From positions 434,001 to 498,000 of the forward strand of contig NZ_FOJJ01000001.1 in NCBI RefSeq assembly GCF_900111775.1: a stretch of 64,000 nt of DNA, given 5' to 3'. The stretch is from Desulfuromonas acetexigens. Lineage in GTDB: Bacteria; Desulfobacterota; Desulfuromonadia; Desulfuromonadales; Trichloromonadaceae. This document shows positions 9,891 through 20,746 of the stretch, one piece after another. Under the pieces are notes generated by a model. It did no database searches, was not told the DNA's origin, and saw only the letters and a list, made by a program, of their open reading frames with translations. Within the stretch, counting starts at the first letter, position 1, and every line of letters starts with the position of its first letter. The position numbers and the translations under genes are program-made.

Positions 9891-11588
9891 TCAGGAAGCC
9901 AGCACCATTTCGTTGAGCCCGGCACCGGCCGGCACCATCGGCATAACGTTTTCCTCGCGGGAAATCTTGAACTCCATAATGACCGGCCCCGGGGTCTCGA
10001 GAGCCTTGCGGATGACCTCCTCGACCTCTTCGGGCTTGGTCGCCCTCAGGCCAGTAGCGCCGTAGGCCTCGGCCAGCTTGACGAAGTCGATGGGCAGTTC
10101 CATACAGGTCTGACTGTAGCGGTTATGGAAGAAAAGATGCTGCCACTGGCGAACCATGCCGAGGAAGTTGTTGTTGAGAATGACAATCTTTACCGGCAGG
10201 CGATACTGAACCAGGGTCGCCAGTTCCTGGGAATTCATCTGAAAGGAACCGTCGCCGGAGATATCGATGACCTGCCGCTCGCGAAAGGCCGCCTGGGCGC
10301 CGAGGGCCGACGGTAGGCCGTAGCCCATGGTGCCGAGTCCGCCGGAAGAGAGGAAGGTGCGTGGTTGGCTGAAATCGAAGAACTGGGCGGTCCACATCTG
10401 GTGCTGGCCGACTTCGGTCGTGATGATGGCATCGTCCCGGGTCAGTTCGCGCAGTTTTTCGATGACGAACTGGGGCTTGATGATGGTCTTCGAAGCCTTA
10501 TAGCTCATCGGATGCTGGGTCTTCCAGCCATTGATTTCTTGTCGCCAGCCTTCGGTCGCTTCGACCAGGGCTGGGATTTCTTCTTTGCGCTCACCCAGCT
10601 TGCTCACCAGTTTTTTCAGCACATCCTTGAGATCGCCGACGATCGGAAGGTCGACCCGCACATTCTTCTTGATCGAGGTCGGATCAATGTCGATATGGAT
10701 GATCTTGGCGTGGGGGGCGAAGGTGGCGATTTTGCCGGTAACCCGATCGTCGAAGCGCGCACCGACGGAGATCAGCAGGTCCGAGTTGGTCACCGCCATG
10801 TTGGCATAATAGGTGCCGTGCATGCCGAGCATCCCCAGAGACAGGGGGTGTTTCTTGGGAAAAGACGCCATCGCCATAAGCGTGGTGGTGACCGGCGCCT
10901 GGATCAGTTCGGCCAACTGCATGAGCTCTTGCGAGGTATTGGAGAGGGTAACGCCCCCCCCCACATACAACACCGGCTTGCGGGCGGCCATGATCATTTT
11001 GGCGGCGTTCTCAATCTGCCGTACGTTGCCGCTGTAGGTCGGCTTGTAGCCGCGCAGTTCCACGGTTTCCGGATACTCAAACTCGGCCGTGGCGACCTGC
11101 ACGTCCTTGGGGAGGTCGACCAGTACCGGGCCGGGCCGGCCAGTACGGGCGATATAGAAAGCCTGCTTGATGATGCGGGCCAGATCATTGACATTCTTCA
11201 CCAGGTAATTGTGCTTGGTAATGGGCCGGGTGATGCCGATCACATCCGCTTCCTGGAAGGCATCGTTGCCGATCAGGGGCGTCGGCACCTGCCCGGTGAT
11301 GATGACCATAGGGATGGAATCCATGTAGGCGGTGGCGATGCCGGTGATGGTGTTGGTGGCGCCAGGGCCGCTGGTGGCAATAGCCACCCCGACCTTGCCG
11401 CTGGCCCGGGCGTAGCCGTCGGCAGCATGGACCGCGGCCTGCTCATGACGGGTCAGGATGTGCTTGATCGGCGAATCCATCAGGTCATCGTAGATGTTGA
11501 TGACCGTCCCGCCGGGATAACCAAAGATGGTGTCCACCCCTTCCAGGCGCAGGCATTCGAGTAAAATCTGTGAACCGGTCTTTTTCAC
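9891..11588 (-). CDS. ilvB: Acetolactate synthase, large catalytic subunit
   Basis: A 565-residue thiamine-diphosphate enzyme that condenses pyruvate with pyruvate or 2-oxobutyrate. The N-terminal domain has [14 protein letters not shown] and the catalytic glutamate in [15 protein letters not shown]. The central FAD-binding-type domain precedes the C-terminal ThDP motif [30 protein letters not shown]. It starts with GTG at 11588, with GGAGGAG eight bases upstream. It is followed by ilvN and preceded by ilvD across a 74-base gap containing a GC-rich hairpin. The 565-residue length is typical of the anabolic enzyme. Confidence 0.97.
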   Translation of the reverse strand: MKKTGSQILLECLRLEGVDTIFGYPGGTVINIYDDLMDSPIKHILTRHEQAAVHAADGYARASGKVGVAIATSGPGATNTITGIATAYMDSIPMVIITGQVPTPLIGNDAFQEADVIGITRPITKHNYLVKNVNDLARIIKQAFYIARTGRPGPVLVDLPKDVQVATAEFEYPETVELRGYKPTYSGNVRQIENAAKMIMAARKPVLYVGGGVTLSNTSQELMQLAELIQAPVTTTLMAMASFPKKHPLSLGMLGMHGTYYANMAVTNSDLLISVGARFDDRVTGKIATFAPHAKIIHIDIDPTSIKKNVRVDLPIVGDLKDVLKKLVSKLGERKEEIPALVEATEGWRQEINGWKTQHPMSYKASKTIIKPQFVIEKLRELTRDDAIITTEVGQHQMWTAQFFDFSQPRTFLSSGGLGTMGYGLPSALGAQAAFRERQVIDISGDGSFQMNSQELATLVQYRLPVKIVILNNNFLGMVRQWQHLFFHNRYSQTCMELPIDFVKLAEAYGATGLRATKPEEVEEVIRKALETPGPVIMEFKISREENVMPMVPAGAGLNEMVLAS

Positions 11589-11626
11589 GAAAAGATCTCC
11601 TCCAGGGTTTTTAAAACACTATCGGG

Positions 11627-11659
11627 AGCGGCCCGCCACTTCCCCGTCGGCGGGCCGCT
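11627..11659 (-). terminator. GC-rich hairpin between ilvD and ilvB (possible terminator or attenuator)
   Basis: A perfect 11-bp stem (AGCGGCCCGCC with GGCGGGCCGCT) closes an 11-base loop four bases past the ilvD stop. No U-run follows at once on the minus strand; the first T-tract (GTTTTAAAAAC) is about ten bases further on. It may partly terminate, stabilise the ilvD 3' end, or separate ilvD from ilvBN expression. Confidence 0.5.
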
Positions 11660-11662
11660 GAC

Positions 11663-13333
11663 TCAATCGGCTTTACAGATAGCGCCAGTGTTGGCCGAGG
11701 TCACCACGGCGGCGTAGCGGGCCAGCCAGCCCGTTTTGATTTTTGGCTCGGGCCGGCTCCAACGGGCCCGGCGTTCGGCCAGCACGACGTCGTCAACCTG
11801 CAGCTTGAGCGCGCGATTGGGAATATCGAGCTCAATGGTGTCCCCGTCTTCGACCAGGGCGATCGGACCGCCCACCGCCGCCTCGGGGGAGACATGGCCA
11901 ATGCAGGGGCCACGGGTGCCGCCGGAAAAACGGCCATCGGTAATGAGCGCCACACTATCGCCCAGCCCGAGACCCATGAGGGTCGCCGTCGGCGCCAGCA
12001 TTTCGCGCATGCCGGGGCCACCCTTGGGGCCTTCGTAACGGATCACGACCACATCGCCGGCCACTACCTGCCCGCCCATGAGCGCCGTCATCGCCGCTTC
12101 TTCCGACTCAAAGCAACGGGCCTTGCCGGAAAAGCGCATCATCTTCTCCGAGACCCCGGACTGCTTGACCACCGCCCCATCGGGGGCGAGGTTGCCGGAG
12201 AGAATGGCGAGACCACCCTCGGCCCGAATCGGGTCGCTGACCGGATGCACCACTTCTTCGTCGACATCGGCGACGCTGGCGATAATCTGTTGGGTCGACA
12301 GTCCGGTCAGGGTCGGGTTGTCTTGGATGAGATCACGCAGCTGATAGAGGACGGCGGCGACACCGCCAGCGGCATCGAGATCCTCCATGAAATGCTTGCC
12401 CCCAGGATTCATCGAGGCCAGCTGCGGCGTGGTGCGGCCGAGACGATCGAATTCTTCCAGAGGCAGATCGACTCCGGCCTCACGGGCGATGGAGAGCAGA
12501 TGCAGAACGGTGTTGCTCGAACCGCCCAAGGCCAGATCGACGCGGATAGCATTCTCGAAGGCGGCCTTGGTCAGAATTTGGCGCGGGGTGATGTTATCCC
12601 GTACCAATTCGACGATCCGCTCCCCCGAAGCAAAGGCGATGCGCTTTTTCAGGGAGGAGACGGCCAGGGCAGTGCCGCAGCCCAGCAGGCTCATACCCAG
12701 GGTCTCGGTGAGGATCGCCATGGTGTTGGCGGTAAAGAGCCCCTGGCAGGAACCGGCGGTGGGACAGGCGTGCTCCTCGCACTGCATTAGTTCCTTTTCG
12801 TCGATGACCCCGGCCTTGTAACGGGCCATGGCCTCGAAGGTGTCGGTGACGAAAGAGAAGCGCCGCCCCTGACGGCCGGTGCCGGTCATCATCGGCCCGG
12901 CGGTGACGACGATGCAAGGGATGTCGAGACGCGCAGCAGCCATGAGCATGCCCGGGGTGATCTTGTCGCAATTGGTGAGTAGCACCAGACCGTCGAGACG
13001 ATGGGCCTCGGCCACCGACTCGATCATGTCGGCGATCAGTTCCCGGGTCGGCAGGGAATAGTGCATCCCCTTGTGTCCCATGGCGATGCCGTCGCAGACC
13101 CCGGGGATGCCGAAAAAGAAAGCGTGGCCACCACCGGTATGGACCCCTTTTTCGATGAAACGCTCCAATTCACGCATCCCGGTATGGCCGGGAATCAGAT
13201 CGGTAAAAGAGGTGGCGATCCCGATAAAGGGGCGGTTCATCGAGCTGTCGGGAAGTCCGGTTCCTTTGAGCAGAGCCCGGTGCGGGGTGCGTTCGAAGCC
13301 CTGGGTAATGGCGTCACTGCGTTTGGCGGTCAT
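11663..13333 (-). CDS. ilvD: Dihydroxy-acid dehydratase
   Basis: A 556-residue iron-sulfur enzyme that dehydrates dihydroxy-isovalerate and dihydroxy-methylvalerate to the 2-oxoacids. Cluster cysteines are visible in [12 protein letters not shown] (about residue 120) and in [22 protein letters not shown] as CPTAGSCQG (about residue 190). The C-terminal swivel domain has [21 protein letters not shown], with the catalytic serine. The length is typical. The ATG at 13333 has GGAAGG about ten bases upstream. It heads the ilvD-B-N-C series in the direction of transcription, so the whole valine/isoleucine branch except the transaminase is encoded together. Confidence 0.97.
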   Translation of the reverse strand: MTAKRSDAITQGFERTPHRALLKGTGLPDSSMNRPFIGIATSFTDLIPGHTGMRELERFIEKGVHTGGGHAFFFGIPGVCDGIAMGHKGMHYSLPTRELIADMIESVAEAHRLDGLVLLTNCDKITPGMLMAAARLDIPCIVVTAGPMMTGTGRQGRRFSFVTDTFEAMARYKAGVIDEKELMQCEEHACPTAGSCQGLFTANTMAILTETLGMSLLGCGTALAVSSLKKRIAFASGERIVELVRDNITPRQILTKAAFENAIRVDLALGGSSNTVLHLLSIAREAGVDLPLEEFDRLGRTTPQLASMNPGGKHFMEDLDAAGGVAAVLYQLRDLIQDNPTLTGLSTQQIIASVADVDEEVVHPVSDPIRAEGGLAILSGNLAPDGAVVKQSGVSEKMMRFSGKARCFESEEAAMTALMGGQVVAGDVVVIRYEGPKGGPGMREMLAPTATLMGLGLGDSVALITDGRFSGGTRGPCIGHVSPEAAVGGPIALVEDGDTIELDIPNRALKLQVDDVVLAERRARWSRPEPKIKTGWLARYAAVVTSANTGAICKAD

Positions 13334-13447
13334 AGATCAAAATCCTTCCAACACTATATATGAGATAAACAAAGTACCGGAGCCAAAAACAACAAATATA
13401 GGCCCGGCAAAAACGATTCGGGCTAAATAAACACCCTTTGATACAGG

Positions 13448-13478
13448 AAAGGGTCCGAGCCAGAGGCCCGAACCCTTT
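13448..13478 (-). terminator. Intrinsic terminator after the YdcH-like gene
   Basis: Arms 13448-13461 and 13465-13478 form a 14-bp stem around a 3-base loop. The two non-Watson-Crick positions become G-U pairs only in the minus-strand transcript, which points to termination in that direction. The stem ends in CCCUUU. It lies 27 bases past the stop of the small gene and upstream of ilvD. Confidence 0.65.
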
Positions 13479-13504
13479 TCCGGACTTAACGCGCGAAAAA
13501 GCGG

Positions 13505-13735
13505 TTACTGACGGAATTGGCTGAGAATAGCTTCCATTTCATCCTTACCAGCCAGTTTAAGTTTTTGCACCTTTTTTCTTTCCAGTTCTTCGTCGGGGGT
13601 CAAATAGGCTTTCTGGTCCAGTTTTTCCAGTTCTTTTTCCAGCAACAAATGCTCTTCGTACAGGAGTCGGAACCGGGGATTTCCGTCAAACAGTTGCTGG
13701 ACCAGATCCTGCTGCGGCTGACCTTTTTCCTCCAT
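13505..13735 (-). CDS. Small YdcH-like (DUF465) coiled-coil protein
   Basis: A 76-residue charged helical protein. The core, RFRLLYEEHLLLEKELEKL followed by KKVQKLKLAGKDEME, matches the short YdcH/DUF465 pattern of two helices with a KL.LKDE-like end. Function in this family is unknown. The ATG at 13735 is chosen over a more upstream frame start because GGGAGGT lies six bases before it. A terminator follows, and 100 bases separate it from tsaB upstream, so it may be monocistronic or the tail of the rseP-tsaB unit. Confidence 0.75.
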   Translation of the reverse strand: MEEKGQPQQDLVQQLFDGNPRFRLLYEEHLLLEKELEKLDQKAYLTPDEELERKKVQKLKLAGKDEMEAILSQFRQ

Positions 13736-13835
13736 GGAACACCTCCCGATCAAGGGTTAACATAGGGCGAAAACACAATTTTAAAATAACCAATGGATTT
13801 TTTGTTGTCAACATTCTATCCATCGCGGCCCGGTT

Positions 13836-14537
13836 TTATCCCCTATAGCGACCGATCTCCGCCAGTTCCGCCTCGGAAGGACGAATGTAAGTGGGGATCA
13901 GGCCTTCAAGTGGGATATATTCGCCACGGCGCAGCATCTGCAGGGCCGGGCCGAGGCCATTCGACGCCCGGCAGGCATGGGCCGGCCAGGGGGCGAAATG
14001 GGCGCTTTCGCCCAGACGTTCCTCGATCAGCCTCCGGTAGCTTTGCGCGCCGTCGCCAATGAAGAGGACGTCATTGGAAAGCCGCTCCAGCCAGCGGTCG
14101 GGCGGCAAGACGCAAGGGGACAGAAGGGGTGAAAATTCTTCGCCAATCCATTGGTAAAGGGCCGCGTAAACCTCCCCTTTGCGCGCATCGAGCAGAGGAC
14201 AGACCGGCAGGGCGGCAAAAGGTAGCCGCCAGGCCAAGGCGGTCAGGGAAGTAACGCCGACCACCGGCTTACCGGTCGCCAGCGCCAGACCCTTGATCGT
14301 CGCCACGCCAACCCGTAGGCCGGTGAAGGAACCGGGGCCCAGAACCACGCCGAAACCGTCCATATCACCAATAGCAAGCCCCACACCTCGCAACAACTCG
14401 TCGATATTTCCGAGCAGATGGTCGGTATGATTGGCGGGGCCACTCAAAACAATCTCCCCGAGCAGTTTTTCACCCTGGCTGACGGCGACGCTTCCCGTCG
14501 GGGTCGCGGTGTCGACCAGCAACAACCGCTCGGTCAT
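13836..14537 (-). CDS. tsaB: tRNA threonylcarbamoyl adenosine biosynthesis protein TsaB
   Basis: A 233-residue ASKHA-fold protein. It scaffolds TsaD and TsaE in making t6A37 on ANN-decoding tRNAs, the substrate later methylthiolated by MtaB (also in this window). Visible motifs are LLLVDTATPTGSVAV at the N-terminus and GPGSFTGLRVGVATIKGLA at about residue 70. The ATG at 14537 overlaps the rseP stop in TGATG, indicating coupling; a GTG one codon upstream is also possible. It is last of the uppS-cdsA-dxr-rseP-tsaB string. Confidence 0.92.
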   Translation of the reverse strand: MTERLLLVDTATPTGSVAVSQGEKLLGEIVLSGPANHTDHLLGNIDELLRGVGLAIGDMDGFGVVLGPGSFTGLRVGVATIKGLALATGKPVVGVTSLTALAWRLPFAALPVCPLLDARKGEVYAALYQWIGEEFSPLLSPCVLPPDRWLERLSNDVLFIGDGAQSYRRLIEERLGESAHFAPWPAHACRASNGLGPALQMLRRGEYIPLEGLIPTYIRPSEAELAEIGRYRG

Positions 14538-15868
14538 CACTGTCCCCCGAGGAAAATACGCATGATGTCGTTGTAGAAAGCCAGGATCATCAGGGAAATC
14601 AGCAGCACCAAGCCGACCTGCTGCATGACCTCGCGGGCGCGCAGAGAGAGAGGACGGCGAAAGACGAACTCGTAAAAATTGAAGAAAAGATGGCCACCGT
14701 CAAGAATGGGAATCGGCAGCAGGTTGAGAATCCCCAACTGGATGCTGAGAAAAGCGAGGACCGTAAGGATACTGGAGAGATCGGTCTGAGCCGCCTGTCC
14801 GGCGATCTGTACCACGGTGATGGGGCCGCCGATGCTCTTGGTGGAAACATGGCCGGTAAACATCTTCTGGATGAAGACCAGGGTCAGCTCGATCAACTCC
14901 ACCGTCCGTTGTGCTCCCGCCTTGATCGACTCCAGCGGACCGAAACGCTTGAAGACGCTCTCCTGGAGCGGGCTGATGCCGACTAGGTACGCCTCGCCGT
15001 TGGCTTCGTCCCGCACCGGCTTGATCGACAGGCTGAGGGTCCGCTCACCCCGTTGCAGATCGAAGGTTTGGGCTTGCCCTCCGCCCTGCTGCACTGCCCC
15101 GCGAAGGTCGTACCAGGAACGGATCGGCGTCCCGTCGATGGCGAGGATGCGGTCTCCCACTTCCATCCCCGCCGCCAACGCCGGCATCCCCGGCGCCAGA
15201 CCGCCGATCACCGCCTCCTGGGGAGGAAGCAGGCCAAGGGACTGCAGCCCTTCCAAGGCGCTCTCCTCGGGGGAAATACTCACCGTCGCCAACTCCCCGT
15301 TCCGCCGCAGGGAAAACTCGAGGGCGGAACCGGCATTGGCGATCAACAGGGGTCCGGTATCCGTCCAGTTCGCCACCGACTCGCCGTTGATCGCCTCGAT
15401 ACAGTCGCCGGCGACAAAACCGGCGCGCGACCCGGGGCTGTCGGCCACCACGTAACCGACACAGGGGGGCTCGTCGAGGAAGGACGGCAGATTGACCCCG
15501 ACCATATAGGCCACAGGCAGGACCAGAAAAGGCAAGAGCAGATTCATCAACGGCCCGGCGGCGACGATGGCGGTCCGCCGCGATACCGGCTTGTGGGCGA
15601 AAGAGCGGGCCTCTTCTTCAGGGGTCAAGGGTCCATCTTCCCCCCCCTCCCCGCTTCCTTCCCCGAGCATCTGCACATAGCCGCCCAAAGGAATGGCACA
15701 GATCAGGTATTCGGTCTCCCCCCACTGCTTGGCAAGCAGCTTGGGACCGAAACCCAGGGAAAACTTGAGTACCTTGACGCCGCAGAATTTGGCGACGGCG
15801 AAATGACCGAGTTCATGGATGAAAACGAGAATGCCGAGCATGATGATGCCGGCAGCGATGGTAATCAT
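14537..15868 (-). CDS. rseP: Site-2 protease RseP (zinc metalloprotease)
   Basis: A 443-residue inner-membrane intramembrane protease that cuts anti-sigma factors and remnant signal peptides. The zinc site HELGH is at residues 18-22 in the first membrane helix. Two PDZ-like regions occupy about residues 125-290 (GDCIEAINGESV and GDRILAIDGTPI). The third zinc ligand is in PILDGGHL near residue 395, before two C-terminal membrane helices. It sits directly after dxr with a 15-base gap, the order common in proteobacteria (uppS-cdsA-dxr-rseP). A local glycine/acid-rich insert (residues about 70-82) is present. Confidence 0.95.
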   Translation of the reverse strand: MITIAAGIIMLGILVFIHELGHFAVAKFCGVKVLKFSLGFGPKLLAKQWGETEYLICAIPLGGYVQMLGEGSGEGGEDGPLTPEEEARSFAHKPVSRRTAIVAAGPLMNLLLPFLVLPVAYMVGVNLPSFLDEPPCVGYVVADSPGSRAGFVAGDCIEAINGESVANWTDTGPLLIANAGSALEFSLRRNGELATVSISPEESALEGLQSLGLLPPQEAVIGGLAPGMPALAAGMEVGDRILAIDGTPIRSWYDLRGAVQQGGGQAQTFDLQRGERTLSLSIKPVRDEANGEAYLVGISPLQESVFKRFGPLESIKAGAQRTVELIELTLVFIQKMFTGHVSTKSIGGPITVVQIAGQAAQTDLSSILTVLAFLSIQLGILNLLPIPILDGGHLFFNFYEFVFRRPLSLRAREVMQQVGLVLLISLMILAFYNDIMRIFLGGQ

Positions 15869-15883
15869 GAATGAAACCTCCGT

Positions 15884-17041
15884 TTAAACGGATGAATGGA
15901 TCAACTTGCGAGCCTCGTCCCGGGCCCAGCGGTCGGCCCGCAAGACCTCATCGATATGATTGAGGGGCAGGACACGATGGTTGGCGAGGGTCGCGCGGAT
16001 GATCTCAGGAATGGCCAGAAAAGAAATCTCCCCGGCCAGAAAGGCCTCGACGGCCATTTCGTTGGCGGCATTAAGCACGGCGGGCGCGCTTCCCCCATCA
16101 CGGAGCGCACCGTAGGCCAGTTCCAGGCAAGCAAAACGGTGGCCGTCGGGCGGCTCGAAAGAGAGGGAACCGAGCCGGCAGAGATCGAGGGGGGGGAGGT
16201 TCAGGGGGAGCCGCTCCGGATAGGAGAGCGCGTAGGCGATAGGCGCCTTCATGTCGGGAATACCGAGTTGGGCGATGACCGACCCGTCCTGATACTCGAC
16301 CATGGAGTGCACCACACTCTGCGGGTGGATATGCACGGAAATCCGCTCGCCGGGCAGATCGAAGAGCCAGCGCGCCTCGATGACCTCCAACCCCTTGTTC
16401 ATCATGGTCGCCGAATCGATGGAAATCTTGCGGCCCATGCTCCAGTTGGGATGAGCCAGGGCTTCAGCCGGAGTGACCCGTTGCAGCTCCGCCAGGGAGC
16501 GGTTGCGAAAGGGACCGCCCGAAGCGGTGAGAATCAGGCGGCGCACATCCCCGCGCCGGTGGCCGATAAGCGACTGGAAAATCGCCGAATGCTCGCTGTC
16601 GACGGGGAAAAGCCGCACCCCTTTGCGCGCCACCGCCGCCATCACCAAGGACCCGGCGGTGACCAGAGTTTCCTTGTTGGCCAGGGCGACATCCTTGCCC
16701 GCTTCGATGGCGGCCATGGTCGGGATCAGTCCGGCGGCTCCGACAATGGCCGAAAGGACCATGTCCGCTTCTTCGTGACAGGCGCAGGCGATCAGCCCCT
16801 CGATCCCGGATACGATCGTCGGCCCCGAGGCGCCGAGAGCGTCCTTGAGAATCTCAGCATCGGCGGCGCTCAACACCGCCACCAGGCGCGGCTGGAAACG
16901 GCGGATCTGCTTTTGCAGCAGGTCGAGGTTGCGTCCGGCGGTCATGGCCACCACCCGGAAGCGGTCGGGATGTTCGGCGACGATTTCGAGGGTGCTGACG
17001 CCGATGGAACCGGTGGAACCGAGAATGCTCAGACGCTTCAT
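15884..17041 (-). CDS. dxr: 1-Deoxy-D-xylulose 5-phosphate reductoisomerase
   Basis: A 385-residue NADPH-dependent enzyme making 2-C-methyl-D-erythritol 4-phosphate, the committed step of the MEP isoprenoid pathway. The N-terminal nucleotide motif is LGSTGSIG (residues 7-14). Catalytic segments include [23 protein letters not shown] and the flexible substrate loop around [25 protein letters not shown]. It overlaps cdsA by 4 bases (ATGA), so it is translationally coupled. Its product ultimately supplies UppS, encoded two genes upstream. Confidence 0.97.
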   Translation of the reverse strand: MKRLSILGSTGSIGVSTLEIVAEHPDRFRVVAMTAGRNLDLLQKQIRRFQPRLVAVLSAADAEILKDALGASGPTIVSGIEGLIACACHEEADMVLSAIVGAAGLIPTMAAIEAGKDVALANKETLVTAGSLVMAAVARKGVRLFPVDSEHSAIFQSLIGHRRGDVRRLILTASGGPFRNRSLAELQRVTPAEALAHPNWSMGRKISIDSATMMNKGLEVIEARWLFDLPGERISVHIHPQSVVHSMVEYQDGSVIAQLGIPDMKAPIAYALSYPERLPLNLPPLDLCRLGSLSFEPPDGHRFACLELAYGALRDGGSAPAVLNAANEMAVEAFLAGEISFLAIPEIIRATLANHRVLPLNHIDEVLRADRWARDEARKLIHSSV

Positions 17042-17845
17042 GCCGGGCCACCAGCGCCCGGGCCAAACCAGAGCGCATAGTAGTAAACGGGCGCGAAGGC
17101 AAAGATCAGGCTGTCGAGACGATCGAGGATACCCCCGTGTCCCGGCAACAGGGAGCCGGAATCCTTAACCCCGAAACTGCGCTTGATCATCGATTCGAAG
17201 AGATCGCCGACCTGACCGCAAACCCCAAGGACGATCCCGAGCAAAAGCGCATCGAAAATCCCCAGGGAGGAAAAAAACCAGAATTTGAAGAGCAACGCGC
17301 CGAAGACCCCGCCGACCAATCCACCCAGGGCGCCTTCGACACTCTTATTGGGGCTGATGGCCGGATAGAGCTTACGCTTGCCCAGACTCACCCCGGTAAA
17401 ATAAGCCGCCGAATCGGAGCACATGATGATGAAGAGCACCAGAAAAACCCAGTACTTGCCTTCAGGCAGGGCGTGCAGCAAGGCCAGATGGCCGAAGAGC
17501 AACGGCAGATAAAGCAGACCGAGCAAAAAGAGGCCGAGCCGTTGGATGACCGAGGACAGATCACCGAAGCGAAAGAGCAGAAAGGAGGCGAAAAGCAGAG
17601 TGGCGAGGGCCAGTCCCGGCACCGCCGCCGCCGGATTGAAGGCAAAGGCCAGGGTCAAAAGGACCCCGCCGGCGACCGCCAGATTCCGTTCCCGGGGCGG
17701 TTCTCCGGGCAGAGCCATGCGATAGAACTCCGTCAGACCCAGGCCGGCCACCGCGATGACCAGCAGATTGAAGAGGAAGGGCGGAGCATAGGAAACAAAC
17801 AGAATCAGCAGCGGCAGGGAGATTAACGCGGTCAGAATACGTTGT

Positions 17846-17874
<29 letters not shown>
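17038..17874 (-). CDS. cdsA: Phosphatidate cytidylyltransferase
   Basis: An integral membrane enzyme with about eight hydrophobic segments that makes CDP-diacylglycerol, the precursor of phosphatidylserine and hence of the Psd substrate. The C-terminal signature is [26 protein letters not shown], matching the CdsA consensus K-R-x-x-K-D-x-x-x-x-x-P-G-H-G-G-x-x-D-R-x-D. The start is uncertain. The ATG at 17874 has no spaced ribosome site. A GAGGAG eight bases before an AUU codon at 17850 aligns better with the usual family N-terminus ([10 protein letters not shown]). That start would overlap the uppS stop by only 3 bases instead of 29. Confidence 0.93.
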
Positions 17875-18598
<724 letters not shown>

Positions 18599-18695
18599 GG
18601 AGGTCGACTCTTCGGGTCTGAAATCGGGGATAACGATCAAAAGAGGCGTTAAGCTATCATGAAACGGACCTCTCAGGCAAGCACCGAACCGCCAT

Positions 18696-19355
18696 TCAAC
18701 GGGAGGAGGTGGGGAGCAGTCGGGCCGAACGCAACATGCAGCGGGCCTCCGGATAATCCTCCGGGTCCTTGCCCGATTCGGTGAAATAAAAGAAGAACCA
18801 GCTATCCCGGACAAAACCGATGAGGCCGTAAAAACGGGTGGGGACATCATGCTTGCGATAGGCGGCATCGAGGCTATAGGCATAATCGGCCCCCTGCACC
18901 CGTTCCCGCCGTACCCGATGGTTGACCTCCGTCACCCCTTCCTCACCGATCAGACTATCCGCCGCGAAACGGGCCGAGTCGGCAACCATGCGCCGTGACG
19001 GGGCGATATCTCCGGCGCTTAACGGGCTGAAATCGATATCGAGATGGGCGCCGCTGACGGGATTAAAGATGAAGTGCTCGTTGGCCGCCAGGCGTTTGGT
19101 GGCGAAGTCTTGAAGCGCGGCTTCATCCACCTTCTTGCCCTGTGCTTCGAGATCATGGGCAAGGTGTTCGATCATATCCGCCACCAGAAATTCCGGGGGC
19201 TGATCGGACGCCTGCCACCGTCCCGGCGGAATCTGGATCGCCAGGGTTAGTCCGGGGGCCACTTCCAGCAGATGGTCGGGCCAGGGGCGTTTCGCGCAAG
19301 CGCAGAGAAGAAGCAGGGCCGAAATCAGAAAAAGACGGGCGAAGCGACGGGGCAT
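18696..19355 (-). CDS. Predicted lipoprotein of unknown function
   Basis: A 219-residue protein with a lipoprotein signal peptide: two arginines, a hydrophobic core, and a lipobox ending LLCAC, so it should be anchored in the envelope. After the signal it is soluble and mostly alpha/beta, with no motif I recognise; it contains GLIGFVRDSWFFFYF, suggesting a small domain with a hydrophobic core. The ATG at 19355 has AGGGAGG seven bases upstream and directly precedes the signal. It lies 98 bases upstream of uppS and may be first in that transcript. Function unknown. Confidence 0.75.
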   Translation of the reverse strand: MPRRFARLFLISALLLLCACAKRPWPDHLLEVAPGLTLAIQIPPGRWQASDQPPEFLVADMIEHLAHDLEAQGKKVDEAALQDFATKRLAANEHFIFNPVSGAHLDIDFSPLSAGDIAPSRRMVADSARFAADSLIGEEGVTEVNHRVRRERVQGADYAYSLDAAYRKHDVPTRFYGLIGFVRDSWFFFYFTESGKDPEDYPEARCMLRSARLLPTSSR

Positions 19356-19453
19356 GGGACCCTCCCTGAAGAACAACGGCCGGGATTAACCGCTGGATTA
19401 AGGAATATACCACGCTTCCTGATCGACGAAAGCCGACGATGAAAAATCATGTT

Positions 19454-20746
19454 CTATGCACTCAGGCGCAGGGAAGTCAGGCTTTCGGTGTGATGGGTCT
19501 GGGGGAAAAGATCGAAGGGGCGCGACCATTCCAGGCGATAGCCGCCGTGCAGCAGTGGGACGAGATCACGGGCCAAGGTCGGGGGATCGCAGGAGACGTA
19601 GAGAATGCGCGGAGGCCGCAGCTGTGACAGTTCCCTGGTCACGGCATAAGCGCCGGTGCGGGGAGGATCGAGCAGCACCAGGTCGAAGGGCTTCTCGCGA
19701 CTGAAGAATTCCGCCGCCCCTTCCGCCGGGCGAGCATGGAAAAAGGCATTGGTCAGGCCGTTGTCGGCGGCGTTCGCCCGGGCCTTGGTGATGGAGGGGG
19801 CGTAATCCTCCACCCCGACCACCTCACCGGCGCGACGGGCCAGGGGCAAGGAAAAGTTGCCCATGCCGCAGAAGAGATCGAGCACCCGCCCCGGGGCCGC
19901 GTCGCCGAGGGCGGCCAGGACTTCTGCCACCAGTTGCCGGTTCTGCGCCAGGTTGACCTGGGCGAAGCCCCCCGGCCCGTAGGCCAGGCGCAGATCGCCG
20001 CCGGTTTCGGGGTGGATGTACAGATCCTCGGCGCCGGTCACGGCCCGCAACGAATCCTTGCGTCCACTCTGGAGAAAGAGAGCATAACCGGCCGTTTCCG
20101 CCAAGGGGCGCAGATAGGCGGCCAACTCCCCTTCCCGGCCGTCAAGCACATGCACAACGACGCGAATCCGCTCTTCGTCGTCGACCGCCACGTCCACCTG
20201 GGGAATCTTCTCCGGGCAGGGGGAAGCCGCCAGCCACTCGCGAAAATACCTCAGCGCGCCGTTGACCGCCGGAGCGGCGATGGGGCAATGGGGCACGTCG
20301 ATCACGAAATGGCTGCCGCTTTTATAGAAGCCCATGACCAGGCCCGCCTCGGTCTGCCGGCACTTGAACTGCACCCGGCTGCGATAGCCCCATTCCTCGG
20401 GGGCTTGCGCCAGCGGGAGAACAAGATCCGGCGGAACATTCACCTGACGGACCAGGGTGTCGCGGAAGATCTCCTCCTTCCAGCGCGCCTGTTCGCCATA
20501 GTCCAGATGCTGCCACTGACAGCCGCCACAGCGCCCGAAGAGCGGACAGGCTGGCGACCGCCGTCCACAACCCGACTCCAGCAGGGCGACCAGTTCCCCT
20601 TCGGCATAGCGTTTCTTTTCGCGGACGATGCGACAATCCACCAGATCGCCCGGCGCGGTGCAGGGGACGAAGATCGCCTTGCCCTCATGACGGCCGATTC
20701 CGGCGCCGCCGTAGGCGAGACGCTCAATGCGTAAACGTTTAATCAT
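19454..20746 (-). CDS. 23S rRNA (uracil-5-)-methyltransferase, RlmD/RumA family
   Basis: A 430-residue SAM enzyme with an N-terminal TRAM domain (about residues 1-55), the iron-sulfur motif CPLFGRCGGCQWQHL (CxxxxxCxxC, together with an upstream Cys), and a C-terminal Rossmann methyltransferase domain. That domain shows LDLFCGMGNFSLPLAR, LLDPPRTGA and the catalytic SCDPPTLARDL. It methylates C5 of a specific uridine, most often U1939 (RlmD) in 23S rRNA; RlmC-type specificity cannot be ruled out. It overlaps the upstream unknown gene by 4 bases (ATGA), part of an RNA-modification run. Confidence 0.9.
   Translation of the reverse strand: MIKRLRIERLAYGGAGIGRHEGKAIFVPCTAPGDLVDCRIVREKKRYAEGELVALLESGCGRRSPACPLFGRCGGCQWQHLDYGEQARWKEEIFRDTLVRQVNVPPDLVLPLAQAPEEWGYRSRVQFKCRQTEAGLVMGFYKSGSHFVIDVPHCPIAAPAVNGALRYFREWLAASPCPEKIPQVDVAVDDEERIRVVVHVLDGREGELAAYLRPLAETAGYALFLQSGRKDSLRAVTGAEDLYIHPETGGDLRLAYGPGGFAQVNLAQNRQLVAEVLAALGDAAPGRVLDLFCGMGNFSLPLARRAGEVVGVEDYAPSITKARANAADNGLTNAFFHARPAEGAAEFFSREKPFDLVLLDPPRTGAYAVTRELSQLRPPRILYVSCDPPTLARDLVPLLHGGYRLEWSRPFDLFPQTHHTESLTSLRLSA

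Noticed and set aside
13334-13504. T-box or other amino-acid leader before ilvD
   Set aside because: No T-box sequence (AGGGTGGNACCGCG-like) and no codon-rich leader peptide were seen; the hairpin present is better explained as the terminator of the upstream small gene.
18599-18883. A 95-codon upstream extension of UppS
   Set aside because: It overlaps the lipoprotein coding region in another frame and precedes the universal UppS N-terminus.
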